This document shows positions 43,456 to 54,065 of a stretch of DNA of 64,000 nt, one piece after another. The stretch is from Paroedura picta. Lineage: Eukaryota; Chordata; Lepidosauria; Squamata; Gekkonidae. Every line of letters begins with the position of its first letter. The first letter of the stretch is position 1. The position numbers were made by a program, and so were the translations under genes. The DNA is taken from assembly GCF_049243985.1 (NCBI RefSeq), contig NC_135369.1:21788533-21852532 (forward strand). The letters run 5' to 3'. The notes below the pieces were generated by a model. It was not told the origin of the DNA, searched no databases, and saw only the letters and a program-made list of their open reading frames with translations.

Positions 43456-43682
43456 CTGAGCTACACAGGAAGAGAAAGCCTTACTGTTTGCCTAACCTAA
43501 AATGCCCACTGGGAGCTGTTCTTTGCCCCCTGTGACTTCAGGTTGGGGAACTGGTATGTGTGTGTATTGGGGGGGGGGAGGCTTACTCCCCTTCTATCAG
43601 CCTGCTGTGGTCCCCATCTGAATTGGGCCCCTCAGGATCTGGCCAACTAATTTCACAAGGAACATCCAAAATGCCTCTACTG

Positions 43683-44063
43683 CAGTGGTTCTCAACCTTC
43701 CTAATGACACGACCCTTTAATACAGTTCCTCCTGTTGTGGGGACCCCCAACCATGAAATTACGCAAGTGTTCTTTCACAGAAATTAAACCAAAACTGACC
43801 AATGGCATGAAGATCCATTGTTCATGATAGTATATAAATTGGCTTTTTCCCCCAGGGTTTCTCAGTTCAGTTGTGCCTCCTGTCCCACCACGCCGATCTC
43901 GCACTTTTCTGCTGCTCCAGACAGACGAACGCTCTATCTCGATCTACCCCGCAAGGCTGTTGTGTGGATGGCATCCCCCCCCCCTAGCCAGGCTGCTTGC
44001 CCTGCCTGTGAAAGGGTTGTTTGACCCCCAAAAAGGTCCTGACCCCCAGGCTGACAACCACTG
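43683..44063 (+). mobile_element. SPIN-like non-autonomous hAT element
   Basis: Starts CAGTGGTTCTCAACCTTCC, continues with CCTTTAATACAGTTCCTCC, and ends with AACCACTG. Flanks are CTCTACTG and CTCTACTT. The interior shares GATCCATTGTTC and TATATAAATTGG with the copy at 38.1 kb, so the two belong to one subfamily. Confidence 0.9.
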
Positions 44064-44071
44064 CTCTACTT

Positions 44072-44712
44072 GACAGATCCTGGGGACAAACCTAGGGAGA
44101 GCATTACATGTATTATATCCAGATGTCAACTGGAAATCTGTCACCATCACTTCCCAGTTGCATTTCTTAGGACCTTCACTTGCTTCTGGGTGAAGAGACT
44201 AGGCTGGAGCCGGCCCGGGCCCTCTGATTTCCCTTGTGCAAGGTGCAGTTGGCACGCAGAAGCGACTCGCTCAAGGAAAATAGCCGCGTTCCCTGGGACT
44301 CTTCAGCGCTCCTTCCTGCGAAGGGAACCAGTCTTTGCAAGAAGGCCCCTTCCCCCAATTTCGCCCTCCTTCAAGGCACAGGGAAGCCAAGCTCCAACAA
44401 ATGAATTAATTACCCTTTTCCGTTCTGGCTCCGATGGATGGGATTACGAATCCGAGCAGCCTGCTTTGGACGCAGTGCCCAGGAAGATCTGCCAGTTGCA
44501 CCCGCAGAACACCATGTGGATGGAAGGCTTGGCCTGCCAATTCTGGCAGGCACCATGCCTCAGTGGGGGTAGCTCAGCTGGCAAGCCCTGGGAGAGATGG
44601 GAGGACATTTTCCCACTCGAGCAAAGGCACGCTTGAAGCTGGAAAAGAATCCAGAGGGCGACTGCTGGGTAAAGAGCATGTGAAGGAGTATAATACAGTG
44701 GAGTATAATGCT
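44072..44712. other. Unique GC-rich block upstream of ANKRD34A
   Basis: A plus-strand frame of 188 codons is open at 44070-44636 and overlaps other open frames. I do not recognise its product. It may be a 5' UTR exon or regulatory sequence. Coding function is not supported. Confidence 0.35.
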
Positions 44713-44940
44713 AGAAAGCCATGCCTCCAAAGCAGCCATTCTCTCCAGCGGAACTCCAGGGATTTCCTAGAATTATAGCTCATCTCCAGGCTGAAGAGAT
44801 CAGTCCCCTTGGCTGTTTTGGAGGATGGACTTCACAGCATTCTGCCCCACTGAAGTCCCTCCCCTCCCCAAATCCCACCAACTCCAGGCTCCACCCCCAA
44901 AGTCTCAAGATATATCCCCCAAAAGAGCTAACCACCCTAT
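44713..44940 (-). mobile_element. Family C repeat
   Basis: Reverse copy: CAGCCATTCTCTCCAGCGGA, CCAACTCCAGGCTCCACCCC and GAGCTAACCACCC. Confidence 0.72.
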
Positions 44941-45854
44941 TCATGGCTGTTTGTGGCAGCTCACCAGCTGTGTCCCTCTACACCGCTTCCAGTTTGGGGG
45001 TTGGTGCAGGGGGCAAGCTAATGCCCATTGTCAGCCCCATGGAGCCGAGCAGCCCAGCCTGGCTTCTAGTACAGCCCTGACTGCTCAGCTTGGTTTGCTC
45101 CAGGGCTGTTTTCACTTCCCATTCCGTTTATGAATGCTCACCGACCAACCGGTCCTAAGCAAGTCAAGAAAAGATGCAAAAGACCAAATTATAAGTACAG
45201 AATTTACATAATTACAGGCTATCGTTGTTAAATGGCACAGGCAAAAAAATTCACCGCCGCAAAAGTGGCAGGAGGGTCGGCACCGAGTAACAATTTAGTC
45301 CTTTTTTGAATCAGACTGTAATCCGCTTGTCTCAGGCAGTGCTGTGTTTATTACAGTCAATTTTTTAAAATGCCAAATTGTCTCCAATTTTCCAGATTTA
45401 CAATTGCGAAGCTGCTCAGAAAACGAATTCCCTGTGAACCTGCCCGATAGCTCCCTTGACAGCAACAAATTTAATCTTGCTTTCGAGAATAGTCGCTTCC
45501 TGGTCTGTTCCTATTGCCGGCTTTCCATTTATAAAAATATTGACTCCCCTCTAATCGTAGGGCCAGCGGGTAGAATGTCAGCAGAGTAGAAACAGGTGCG
45601 GAACTCCATGGGAAGTGGGTTTCTCTGGCTCTTCCGAACCCCAAACTGGTCACCAACCTTAGAAAACAGTTTTTCTGGCTCAGCCAATCCCTGCATAGGC
45701 TCCTGTATAGACCTGTGGTGAGGCACAGGTTTGCCATCTGTGCAGGGTCATCTCTCCAGAGGGCAATGGTGGTGTTTTCTGTGAACTTTGAGGCCTGTTG
45801 TCAATGGCCATGGGTGGGTGGGAGGAAGGAATTAGTTTAAGTCTTCTGTCATTA
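44941..45854. other. Intergenic, no gene recognised
   Basis: No repeat family with clear ends and no protein signature. Confidence 0.45.
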
Positions 45855-46012
45855 CTTAGGTCTTCTGTCATTACTGCTGATGGTTATTGCTGTTGTGTTT
45901 TATTATGATTTTATGTGATTTTATGCATTTTTATGTAATGGTCCTTGTGGACCTCGTTGTGGATCACCACGAGCCAATTGTTCGGGAGCGGCGGTCGAGA
46001 AACGTAAACAAT
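45855..46012 (+). mobile_element. L2-type LINE tail
   Basis: TTATGTGATTTTATGCATTT and GGTCCTTGTGGACCTCG lead to an AACAATAAAC end, followed immediately by tandem SINE pieces. Confidence 0.45.
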
Positions 46013-46015
46013 AAA

Positions 46016-46249
46016 CACCTCACAGGGTGTCTGTTGTGGGGAGAGGAAAGGAAAGGGGATTTGTAGCTTTGAGTCTCCTTCTGGCAGAGAAAGCAGCATA
46101 TAAGAACCAACTCTTCTTCTTCTACCTCACAGGGTGTCTGTTGTGGGGAGAGGAAAGGGAAGGCGACTGTAAGCCGCTTTGAGACTCCTTTAGGTAAAGA
46201 AAAGCGGCATATAAGAACCAACTCTTCTTCATCTACCTCACAGGGTGTC
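46016..46249 (+). repeat. Tandem SINE family 1 3' halves
   Basis: The unit CTACCTCACAGGGTGTCTGT through AACCAACTCTTCTTC occurs twice at about 110 bp spacing, and a third unit is cut after CTACCTCACAGGGTGTCC. It ends where hAT-like family F begins. Confidence 0.88.
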
Positions 46250-46515
46250 CAGAAGTGGTGTGATTGTGCAGAATCTGGTTGGGAAGCAGAGCTGTGGACA
46301 CGCCCACCAGGGGCCCCTCCACTCCCCACCCCTTCCAGGCCCATCACTGGCTATTTTGGGAGGAGGGTGTAGGTTGACATGACCGTAAATGGTCATATCA
46401 CATGATAAATCTTTAACACATTTTTTAAAAAATAATTTGCTTCCTCCCATTCAGGAAACCCCTGCAGGGCTGTCAAGAAACCCCAGGGGTTCACAAAAAA
46501 CTGGTCTAAATTGTG
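46250..46515 (-). mobile_element. hAT-like family F copy
   Basis: Reverse copy: AGAAGTGGTGTGATTGTGCA, GCTGTGGACACGCCCACC and GGCCCATCACTGGC, ending with GAAACCCCAGGGG and CTGGTCT. The class is uncertain. Confidence 0.65.
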
Positions 46516-47107
46516 CAGGAGATACCAATGCTATGTCCTATGCAGAGCACAAAAGAATACAGAATGCAATGAAATGAAGTTTAGTAGCACCCACAAAAAT
46601 GTTGCAGGCACAGGAGGCTGAATTTTATGATCAATGTTCTATGGAGCTGAAATTAACAGATTAGGCAGGCTGGTATTAATGAAGGCATGAATGGTTTGTC
46701 AATATTTTCTCAGCCTTGCAACAAGGGGCACCCTCTGGAAACAGATCTCGTGACTGAATCACAGACCCCGTATTTACAATTTATAACGTTTTATAAAATA
46801 ATAGCCGGATATTCTCTGTTCTTTTGCTGGATGGGAATTACGTTGCTCTCATTTATAGCTATGTTAATGTAATCGTGTATTGCCTTGTTCAAGAAATATT
46901 TTATTCCTTAGAAAGAACTCAAATCAATGAAGGACCCAGGTAGCATTGGTGTGATCTACTAACTTGGCACAAGTGGAGTTTAATAGAAAGCCACAGGAAC
47001 GTTAGATGGACTCAGCCTTTCCTTAGGCAAGAACTAACTGAATGTGTGAACTTGCTGAGTTGTCCTTTGTAGCTTTATTCAAGTTTAATCATTGTACCTT
47101 TTTCTGT
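46516..47107. other. Unassigned AT-rich sequence upstream of ANKRD34A
   Basis: No exon or repeat recognised. Presumed intron or intergenic DNA. Confidence 0.45.
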
Positions 47108-47465
47108 AGAGTTGTCAGGTCTGCAGTGGGAAATACCTGGATATTTTGGGGATAGAGCCTGGGGTTTGGGAATGGAAGAGAACAGGGCCCATTCTGCACA
47201 CGTTGGATAATGCACTTTCAATGCACTTCAAAAGTAGATTATCCTGTTCTGCACAGGAAAATCCAGCTGTAAAAGCACTTTGAAAGTGCATTATCCAATT
47301 TGTGCAGAATAGGCCCTGGCTAGAGATCAGTTTCCCCCAGAGGATGCAGCAGCTTTGAAGGGCAGACTTCACGGCATCCCAACGCCTCTCAGCTCCCTCT
47401 CTCCTTCAGCTCCACCTGCCCCAGGCGTCACTCCACATTCGCCAGAAATTTCCCAACCCAGAAAC
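47108..47465. mobile_element. Family C repeat split by MITE D copy 2, upstream of ANKRD34A
   Basis: Left part GTCAGGTCTGCAGTGGGAAA and CCTGGATATTTTGGGGATAG. Right part GAGATCAGTTTCCCCCAGAG and CGCCAGAAATTTCCCAACCC. It reaches to within 60-70 bp of the first ANKRD34A acceptor-like site. Confidence 0.7.
47185..47316. mobile_element. MITE family D copy 2, close upstream of ANKRD34A
   Basis: Ends GGGCCCATTCTGCACA and TGTGCAGAATAGGCCC. The interior GTAGATTATCCTGTTCTGC and CAGGAAAATCCAGCTG match copy 1. It sits within a family C repeat, 320 bp before the ANKRD34A ATG. Confidence 0.8.
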
Positions 47466-47519
47466 TGAGTAAGAGAGGAAACCAGTTTTCTGCAGTATAG
47501 CCCTCCTGTTTCATCCTCC

Positions 47520-47635
47520 TCCTTTCTCTCTCTTTCCAGGTTGCTGCATGCTCTGAAATGCCCGGCTCCTCTCCTGCTTCTGCCTTGTGACCTTTCCATC
47601 CCTCCCCCTGCAGTCGACAGACCTCTGCTGCCGCC
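47520..47635 (+). other. ANKRD34A: Splice acceptor region and 5' UTR of ANKRD34A
   Basis: Two pyrimidine tracts followed by AG precede the ATG: TCTCTCTTTCCAG ending at about 47540 and CCTCCCCCTGCAG ending at about 47613. Either would join a 5' UTR exon to the coding exon. The donor exon is not identified. Candidate GC-rich unique segments lie near 35.2-35.4 and 44.2-44.6 kb. Confidence 0.55.
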
Positions 47636-49183
47636 ATGGTCCACACCGAAGGCAATGCCCTGCTGAAGGCAGTCTGGCAGGGCAAATTCCGGCTGACCCG
47701 CCTGCTGCTGGAGGGAGGGGCCTACATCAACGAAGGCAACACCCAGGGAGAGACCCCGCTCATTGCTGCCTGCATAGCTCCCTACGAGGACCCCCAGAAC
47801 AAGCCCCGCATGGTCAGGTACCTCCTGGAGAACGGGGCCGACCCAAACATCCCCGATAAGACGGGGAAATCTGCTCTGATGCACGCCTGTGCTGACGGTG
47901 CCGGGGCGAAGGTAGCCACCATCTTACTGGATCACGGGGCAGATCCCAGTGCCAAAGATTATTCGGGGGCATCAGCTTTGGTTTACGCCATCAACAAGGG
48001 GGACCGGGCAACCTTGCAGGTTCTCCTGGATGCCTGTAAGGCCAAGGGGAAGGAGGTCATTATTATCACCACCGACACGTCCCCCTCAGGGACCAAGAAG
48101 ACCAAGCAGTACCTGAATTCGCCCCCCTCACCCGGTATCGAAGAGAAGCATTCTCCCGCTCTGTGTATGTCGCCCTCGGACATCGAGGTGAGGACTGCCC
48201 AGTCTCCAGGGGGCAGCGAGAAGGAAGAGGAGCGGGACGTTTTCAACTTCACCATGGCGACCAGGCTCTCCTGTAACCCCGTTCCGCACGGCAAAGGGAA
48301 GGAAGGGGAGGAGAAAACCTCTGCTCACCCACCCAAAGGCAGGCCCAAGCAGCTGAAGAGGCTGAACTCAGAGCCTTGGGGCCTGGTGGCGCCCTCCGTT
48401 TTGGCTCATCAGGAGAAGGCCCGGACCCCCGAGGAAAGGATGGTGGTGGAGATGAACGGGTTGAGCCTCTCCAAGAGGCCGCCTTTGTCACGGAGGCACA
48501 GCATGGAAGGACAAGAGTCGTCCTGCCTCAAAATGGCTTCCCACCATGCATTGGGAGAAGAAATCTCTGGCCTAGAAGCCGCATGGGCAGAGAAAGTCCA
48601 TTTTGGCCACCTCCACCAACCTCTCTCTCGGCGCAACACAGCTCCGGAAACCCAAGAAGGCGGCCCTGGTCCTGGCACACGAGGCGCGGCCCACCACAAG
48701 CTGAACTGCATGGAGCATTATGAATCCGACTCCCTCTGCCCGGACTCCATCCCGGGCTCCCCCGATTCAGGCCGTGTTTCCGTGGAGAGGAGGAAGTACA
48801 ATGCCTCCCCGCTGACTCTGCCGGCAAGCTCGTCGAGGGAGAGTTTGGAGAGCATCCCCAGCGCCGTCTCCCCCAACATGATAAGGCGCAGGAACCCGTG
48901 CCTGCTTGAGAGGAGGGGCTCTGGGACCCTGTTGATGGATCACATTGCTCACACCCGCCCTGGCTTCCTGCCCCCGCTCAACTTCAACCCCCACCCTCCG
49001 CTCCGCGACATCCGGCCCAATGGCAAACCTCCCTCGCCAGCACACAAGGGGCTGGTTCCCGTAGCCCCCACTTCCCCGAAGGCCAAGCGGCTTCTGAGGA
49101 GGCACTCGATGCAGCCAGAACAGATGAAGCAGCTGGTCAGTTTTCAAAGCATGATCACACATGGGGACTCTGTGGCCAGTTAA
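47636..49183 (+). CDS. ANKRD34A: Ankyrin repeat domain-containing protein 34A, single coding exon
   Basis: An intact 515-codon frame starts at an excellent Kozak context (GCCGCCATGG). Four ankyrin repeats occupy roughly residues 4-33, 37-72, 76-106 and 110-140, with GETPLIAA, KSALMHACA and GASALVYAI cores. Family signatures follow: DACKAKGKEVIIITTDTSPS, GTKKTKQYLNSPPSPG, LKRLNSEPWGLVAP, LSRRHSMEG, LSRRNTAPE, ERRGSGTLLMDHI, TRPGFLPPLNF and LRRHSMQPEQ. I recall about 496 residues for human ANKRD34A, so the length is close. The protein has no transmembrane segment or signal peptide. Its biochemical role is poorly known, and the tail carries several basophilic kinase-type sites. Acceptor-like sites just upstream (after 47540 and after 47613) indicate that the 5' UTR is spliced from exons further left. 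I see no frameshift or stop. Confidence 0.98.
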   Translation: MVHTEGNALLKAVWQGKFRLTRLLLEGGAYINEGNTQGETPLIAACIAPYEDPQNKPRMVRYLLENGADPNIPDKTGKSALMHACADGAGAKVATILLDHGADPSAKDYSGASALVYAINKGDRATLQVLLDACKAKGKEVIIITTDTSPSGTKKTKQYLNSPPSPGIEEKHSPALCMSPSDIEVRTAQSPGGSEKEEERDVFNFTMATRLSCNPVPHGKGKEGEEKTSAHPPKGRPKQLKRLNSEPWGLVAPSVLAHQEKARTPEERMVVEMNGLSLSKRPPLSRRHSMEGQESSCLKMASHHALGEEISGLEAAWAEKVHFGHLHQPLSRRNTAPETQEGGPGPGTRGAAHHKLNCMEHYESDSLCPDSIPGSPDSGRVSVERRKYNASPLTLPASSSRESLESIPSAVSPNMIRRRNPCLLERRGSGTLLMDHIAHTRPGFLPPLNFNPHPPLRDIRPNGKPPSPAHKGLVPVAPTSPKAKRLLRRHSMQPEQMKQLVSFQSMITHGDSVAS

Positions 49184-50305
49184 AAAGGGTAGAATCACTG
49201 GGGGGAAGACACTGACAGTCTTTGACTCACGGGGACTTGGAGAGCCTTTCCCAATGCTGTTCCTTGCTCTCTTATGGCCTCTGAGCCCAACATGTCTTTG
49301 TAATTGGGTTTCCGTGTCTTCCTCCTCTTTCTCTCTTTGGTGTCCCATCTCATAGCCTCCATATTTACGATCCTAGCTGAGCTTGGACATAGAGTTGGGG
49401 CCAACCACTGCCAACTTCAGGGTGGAAGGAACAGGTCATTACATCTACATTCTTGGCATGGATGAGGAATATGCTGCACTCCAGGAACGTCCATCCATGT
49501 CTACTATGACCACTGACCTTGCACAGCGTTGACTCAAACCCTTTAGACAGGCAATATCAGGTAGGACATCGGCTTCTCCAGTTGAACCAATAGGCCTATG
49601 GGAGAGTTTACGTTCATTGTCTCCGACCATCACGGCTCACAGCAGGCAAGTCCAAGCAACTGAAGAAGCTAATGAATACACAAGGGTGATGCTTGGATTG
49701 GCAACGCCAAGCTTTGGGTGGAGTGGCGTCAAACCCAACTGAAACAAGATGGAATCCAAATGGGGAATGAATTCACATAGGGAAAAAAGGAAGCACTTGG
49801 AGGTGGACGTCTGTCGCTGGAGTCTGGTGGTGAGCTACTTAGAAGCCCGTTCCTAGAAGAAAGAATGCCATGAGCTCCACTTGCTACGGCCTCAATCACC
49901 ACTATATTTAGTCCTATGAATTGTGTTGGTGTTGAGTTCTTCTGCTTGCTCATGTTTTGGGAAGGGGGGTGGGTAGAGTACTGGGACTGACCTCTGGGTT
50001 TTATGCCCAATTCAGGGAGGGGAACATACATGGGCATGCATATCGGCTGTCAGGAGCTCTAGGAAGTTGAAAAACCAAGATTTTTCGGTTCTTTTTGGAT
50101 CCACCGGAAGGGGATTGAATGGATAAAGGGAGCTGCTAATCCCTCTATGGAAGGAATGAGTCTACTGGGACCTGATCCTACAGGCACTGATCCTGAACTG
50201 TCAGCATTCTCATGGTCAGGATAGAACCGTCAATCCCTCAAGGACGAAGCTGAAAAAAAAATAAGAATCACACAAGGCTGGATAATAAAGTCTGTATGAA
50301 AAAAT
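49184..50305 (+). other. ANKRD34A: ANKRD34A 3' UTR
   Basis: About 1.1 kb of mostly unique sequence follows the TAA stop. The first AATAAA I find is at 50284-50289, followed by a T-rich tract. This signal lies within the left arm of an inverted repeat (50240-50545). The 3' end is inferred from the hexamer alone. Confidence 0.6.
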
Positions 50306-50545
50306 CTTAATTTTTTGTCGATTTATTTGATGAGGAGTCACACGAATTAAACATTAGGTTGGGTTTCACATGTATATATTAGTTTAGCAATGTACATTTT
50401 ATTTAGGGAAAGTTCCTATACCGAAAACGAGAATTGTACCTAGGAACTCGTTCTGATGACTCCTCCTCATCAAATAAACCCACCCAAAATTGAGATTTTT
50501 TCATTCAGCCTTGCACTATTCTTATTTTTTTCCGGCTTCGTCCTT
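50240..50545. repeat. Foldback element in the ANKRD34A 3' end
   Basis: The left arm, 50240-50340, and the right arm, 50457-50545, are inverted copies of each other. Both begin AAGGACGAAGC from the outside and end with TTTATTTGATGAGGAG near the loop. The loop is about 115 bp. No clear target duplication was found, so its transposon class is unknown. The left arm holds a short insertion relative to the right arm, and the AATAAA at 50284 lies within or beside it. Confidence 0.75.
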
Positions 50546-51224
50546 CTTGTGGCCGCCAGCATCATTTCAGGACCTCCCCCAGCCTCTTGCAACTGTCATG
50601 GCTCCCACTCAAGGAAGTCTCAGGATTTTGAGTCCTGTAGAAGTGCTAACCTGCCTGGGCAGTTCCCTCCCCCATCCGTTTATTAGAGCTCCTTATGAAA
50701 GCCTATAAGCCCAGCTGCACATTAGCATAATTCAACACCACACTCCATTTTTGTTCTCAGTGCACAAAATCTCTCTGGCTACACCTCAGAAGAATAAGCT
50801 CTGGTGGTGATACGTCTAGGATTTCCTTCCAGCTGTCACCCCTGCTACAAGTTGTATCAGAGCATGTCAGTATGTCCTACTCCTTCCCCATGATTGCCAA
50901 GTGGCCTAATCAGGGTTCCTTTGCCTAGTATATCACTCCTCGTTGATTAAACTGAGAGGAAAGACCTTTTAATATGTATTGATTTACTGCAGCGGAGAAA
51001 TAGACACAAATCTACGTGCCAACAATAGGATTACATTAAACATCCTTTTCTTGGAGGCTGGGAGAGATGATGCCCTTCCGGATCAGGCCAATAACCAGGT
51101 GTCTCCTCTTCTCGTTCCATCCCCTGGAACCGCGCTTCATCTCCTGGGCTGGCCCACCATAAGCTACTGACAGGTCCAAAAAACTACCTGCATGCTCCCC
51201 CACCCAACCTCCAATTGTTTAAAC
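50546..51224. other. Intergenic, no gene recognised
   Basis: Unique sequence after the foldback element. No LIX1L coding sequence seen. Confidence 0.45.
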
Positions 51225-51360
51225 CAGGGGTAGTCAAACTGCGGCCCTCCAGATGTCCATGGACTACAATTCCCAGAAGCCCCTGCCAGCATTCTCTGGC
51301 AGGGGCTTCTGGGAATTGTAGTCCATGAACATCTGGAGGGCCGCAGTTTGACTACCCCTG
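51225..51360. mobile_element. Foldback hAT MITE, family A copy 14
   Basis: Flanked by perfect GTTTAAAC duplications, themselves palindromic. Both arms share the private variant CAGAAGCCCC / GGGGCTTCTG. Confidence 0.93.
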
Positions 51361-52039
51361 GTTTAAACAGTAATAACAAGCACTTCTTCCGCCATTCTTC
51401 CTCTGGCTTGGGATTGGGTCATCAATCATATCATAAACAATTCCAAAGAGACAGCAGAGTGTTTTCCCTACTGCTGAGCAGTCCTACTGAATTGAAAACA
51501 ATTCCAAATGGAAAAGTCATATCAGCATCCAGCAGCTTAAGCAAAATTTATAGAATTTGTCCATAATCATTCTACATGATGCAGTTGCTCATCTTTTGGT
51601 CGAGGGGTGGTCACTCTTATACCGGTTGCCCTGATGCATCTGGACACAGTTCAGACCTCTTCAAAGGCACAAGGTTTGCCCCTCGTTGGACTAAATCTGC
51701 AGGGCAACCAAGAATCCCCTGCAGCCTCCCCAAACTTGAAGTCTTCAGGATCTTTGAAAGGCAGCCGTGACAGTTCACCTGGCCTGGAATTGGTTTGCAT
51801 TTCTAGCACAGATACAGGGGGAGAGGTTGGGATGTGCCAATATGGGCACTGAGCAGTATGGATCTTCCCCTCCCTTGCTTCTGCGTGCCTCAGTTCCTCC
51901 CTTCTGCCCAACGTGGCTCTTGATACCGACTTGTGTCTGTAAATGACTCTTGATCGCTCAAGGGATAGGGCAGTGAAAGCTGTCAGAGCGTGGATCATGA
52001 ATGTACTTTCTGTTCCTTCCCGGGCTGAGTAGTCTAGAC

Positions 52040-52177
52040 CAGGGGAAGTCAAACTGCGGCCCTCCAGATGTCCATGGACTACAATTCCCAGGAGCCCCCT
52101 GCCAGCATTCGCTGGCAGGGGGCTTCTGGGAATTGTAGTCCATGGACATCTGGAGGGCCGCAGTTTGACTTCCCCTG
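52040..52177. mobile_element. Foldback hAT MITE, family A copy 15 with altered termini
   Basis: Both ends read CAGGGGAAGTC / GACTTCCCCTG, a change from GTAGTC present symmetrically in both termini. No matching duplication is seen (left flank GTCTAGAC, right flank ACAAAGCA). Confidence 0.88.
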
Positions 52178-52581
52178 ACAAAGCAATAGAACTTGGAACA
52201 ACACTTGAAGTTAATCCCTTCCAACCTTCAGTCTCTTCCAGATGCTCTCCAAGGTGCTGAATGAGCCGGGTTTTTTTTCTTGGCACAGAGTGACCCTGGG
52301 AAGGAGGACTCCTGTTAGGGTTGCAAGAAAAAACATCCTGGCCATTCACACATAAACTCAGTATTTTGTTCAAGGAGAGTTAGTGTCATGTTTGCTGTGT
52401 GGACACTCCAAGCCCAGCTTCCTGTAAGAATGCATGCCATCCATGCCTAATTTGTTGCACTAGTGACTTTTGCTTCTCTAGGCTACAATTCTCAACCATA
52501 AGAAAGGTTGTGCAGGTCTCCCTCTCTTCCTCCCAGCCCTACACTGACTCCTTGGCCTGTGATTTTTCAGCCACACCATTT

Positions 52582-52662
52582 TAGAATCATAGAACCATAG
52601 AGTTGGAAGGAGGCCAGACAGGCCATCTAGTCCAACCCCCTGCTCAATGTAAGAAATTACAT
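52582..52662 (-). mobile_element. CR1 LINE 3' end fragment
   Basis: AGAATCATAGAACCATAGAG and CATCTAGTCCAACCCCCTGC. Only about 80 bp. Confidence 0.85.
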
Positions 52663-52723
52663 TCTTTCTTAATATTTTATGCCTGTGCTTTTCCTGGTCA
52701 GCAGATTAGCCACAGGTTCTATT

Positions 52724-52746
52724 TAAGAAGGAAGGAAGGAAGGAAG
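52724..52746. repeat. (GGAA)n microsatellite
   Basis: About five GGAA units. Short GGAA arrays can bind ETS factors, but nothing here shows use. Confidence 0.9.
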
Positions 52747-53430
52747 GTCACAGGCTCAACCACATCCCCCAAGACCATTGTTAACAAATTATGTTTCCAC
52801 AGTCCTAATTCCATGAAGTTATCTGGCTTTTGGCTTGACAACTGGGGGAAGGGATTTGGTCCAGGGGCTATGGTTTGTTGACCATTTGGTTGGAATGTTT
52901 GTGAACATTCCAGTGCCTCACATCATTTCAGGAAACAGCTGAGACAGAGAGGGTGGGGAGAAAGATAGGGTCAAGATTTAATTTCAGACCTGTAATTAGT
53001 GGCCATTGACCAACTTGGGACCTGCAATGTGAGGTTGACATCGTCCATTAGGGTGCATTTTCTGTTCTAAATTCCCTCCTGCTTTTCTTCCAGCCCTACT
53101 TTCCTGAGCCCATAAATGCTCCCCCTTTTCTGCACAAGTCGCTGCTTGACAACCTTCCACATTCTAAAGCGATGTTGTTCCCAGAGCGTTCACACTATTT
53201 TTAAATTTTTAATTTCTTAGGCACTCGTCCTTCTCTTCCAACTGTGGTATAAGCACAATGTTGCCCCCTGTGGCCAAACGCACAAATTGCCGGGAAGTGA
53301 TTTCCGGCTGTTTAGAGCTTTTTCTGTGGTAAGTCCTGTATGGACCGATAGATATAGATAGATCAATATTAAATTATATATAAATAATACTGTGTAAAAA
53401 AACTCAAGTGCGTTTCTTTACTTGCAACCA

Positions 53431-53450
53431 TGTGTGTGTGTGTGTGTGTG
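53431..53450. repeat. (TG)n microsatellite
   Basis: Ten TG units. Confidence 0.95.
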
Positions 53451-53730
53451 AGCAAATAGAGAATGGTATACCTAGGACAGTTCTGTCCCTTCCCGTTTTT
53501 TTCCAAGGGTTACCTGGATGGGAGGTTGCGATAGAATTTCGGGGTGGGTGGGGATTGTCTGTTTTCACATTTACTCCTCAACAATGTAGCACTCCCAGCA
53601 ACATTGGCAGAAGCTCTGGAGACAAACAAATCTAGCACCCATTATACAGCGTCACTCAAGACTCTCTTTTCAAGCTCTCACAGAACAAGGAATCAAACTA
53701 AATCTGGACATCGTCTGGAAAACCCTATGG

Positions 53731-53866
53731 CAGGGGTAGTCAAACTGCGGCCCTCCAGATGTCCATGGACTACAATTCCCATGAGCCCTTGCCAGTCAAT
53801 GCTGGCAGGGGCTCATGGGAATTGTAGTCCATGGACATCTGAAGGGCTGCAGTTTGACTGCCCCTG
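53731..53866. mobile_element. Foldback hAT MITE, family A copy 16
   Basis: Flanked by perfect CCCTATGG duplications. Its arms differ at several positions (GCCCTTGCC versus GGCAGGGGC), unlike the symmetric copies. Confidence 0.92.
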
Positions 53867-54065
53867 CCCTATGGGGTTGCCATAACTGAGCTGCAGCTTG
53901 ATGGCAATTTATACCACCAACCTCTTATCCGGGACTCAGATCCCTGGACCCCTTCTGTTTGGTGCCTGTTGTTAACCGTTTCAATTCCAAAACCCAGCTG
54001 TTGCATTGTGTCCCATTCCGCCCTCAAGTGCTAAGCTGAAATGTCAGAGAGTTGCATTCCATCGC

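Larger units (their letters stand above)
51361..53730. other. Intergenic with foldback MITE copy 15 and short repeats
   Basis: Apart from the MITE at 52040, the CR1 end at 52582 and simple repeats, this is unassigned. Long minus-strand frames cross the MITE. Confidence 0.45.

Noticed and set aside
51651-52373. A 240-codon minus-strand open frame
   Set aside because: It runs straight through foldback MITE copy 15, and the remaining sequence has no family signature.
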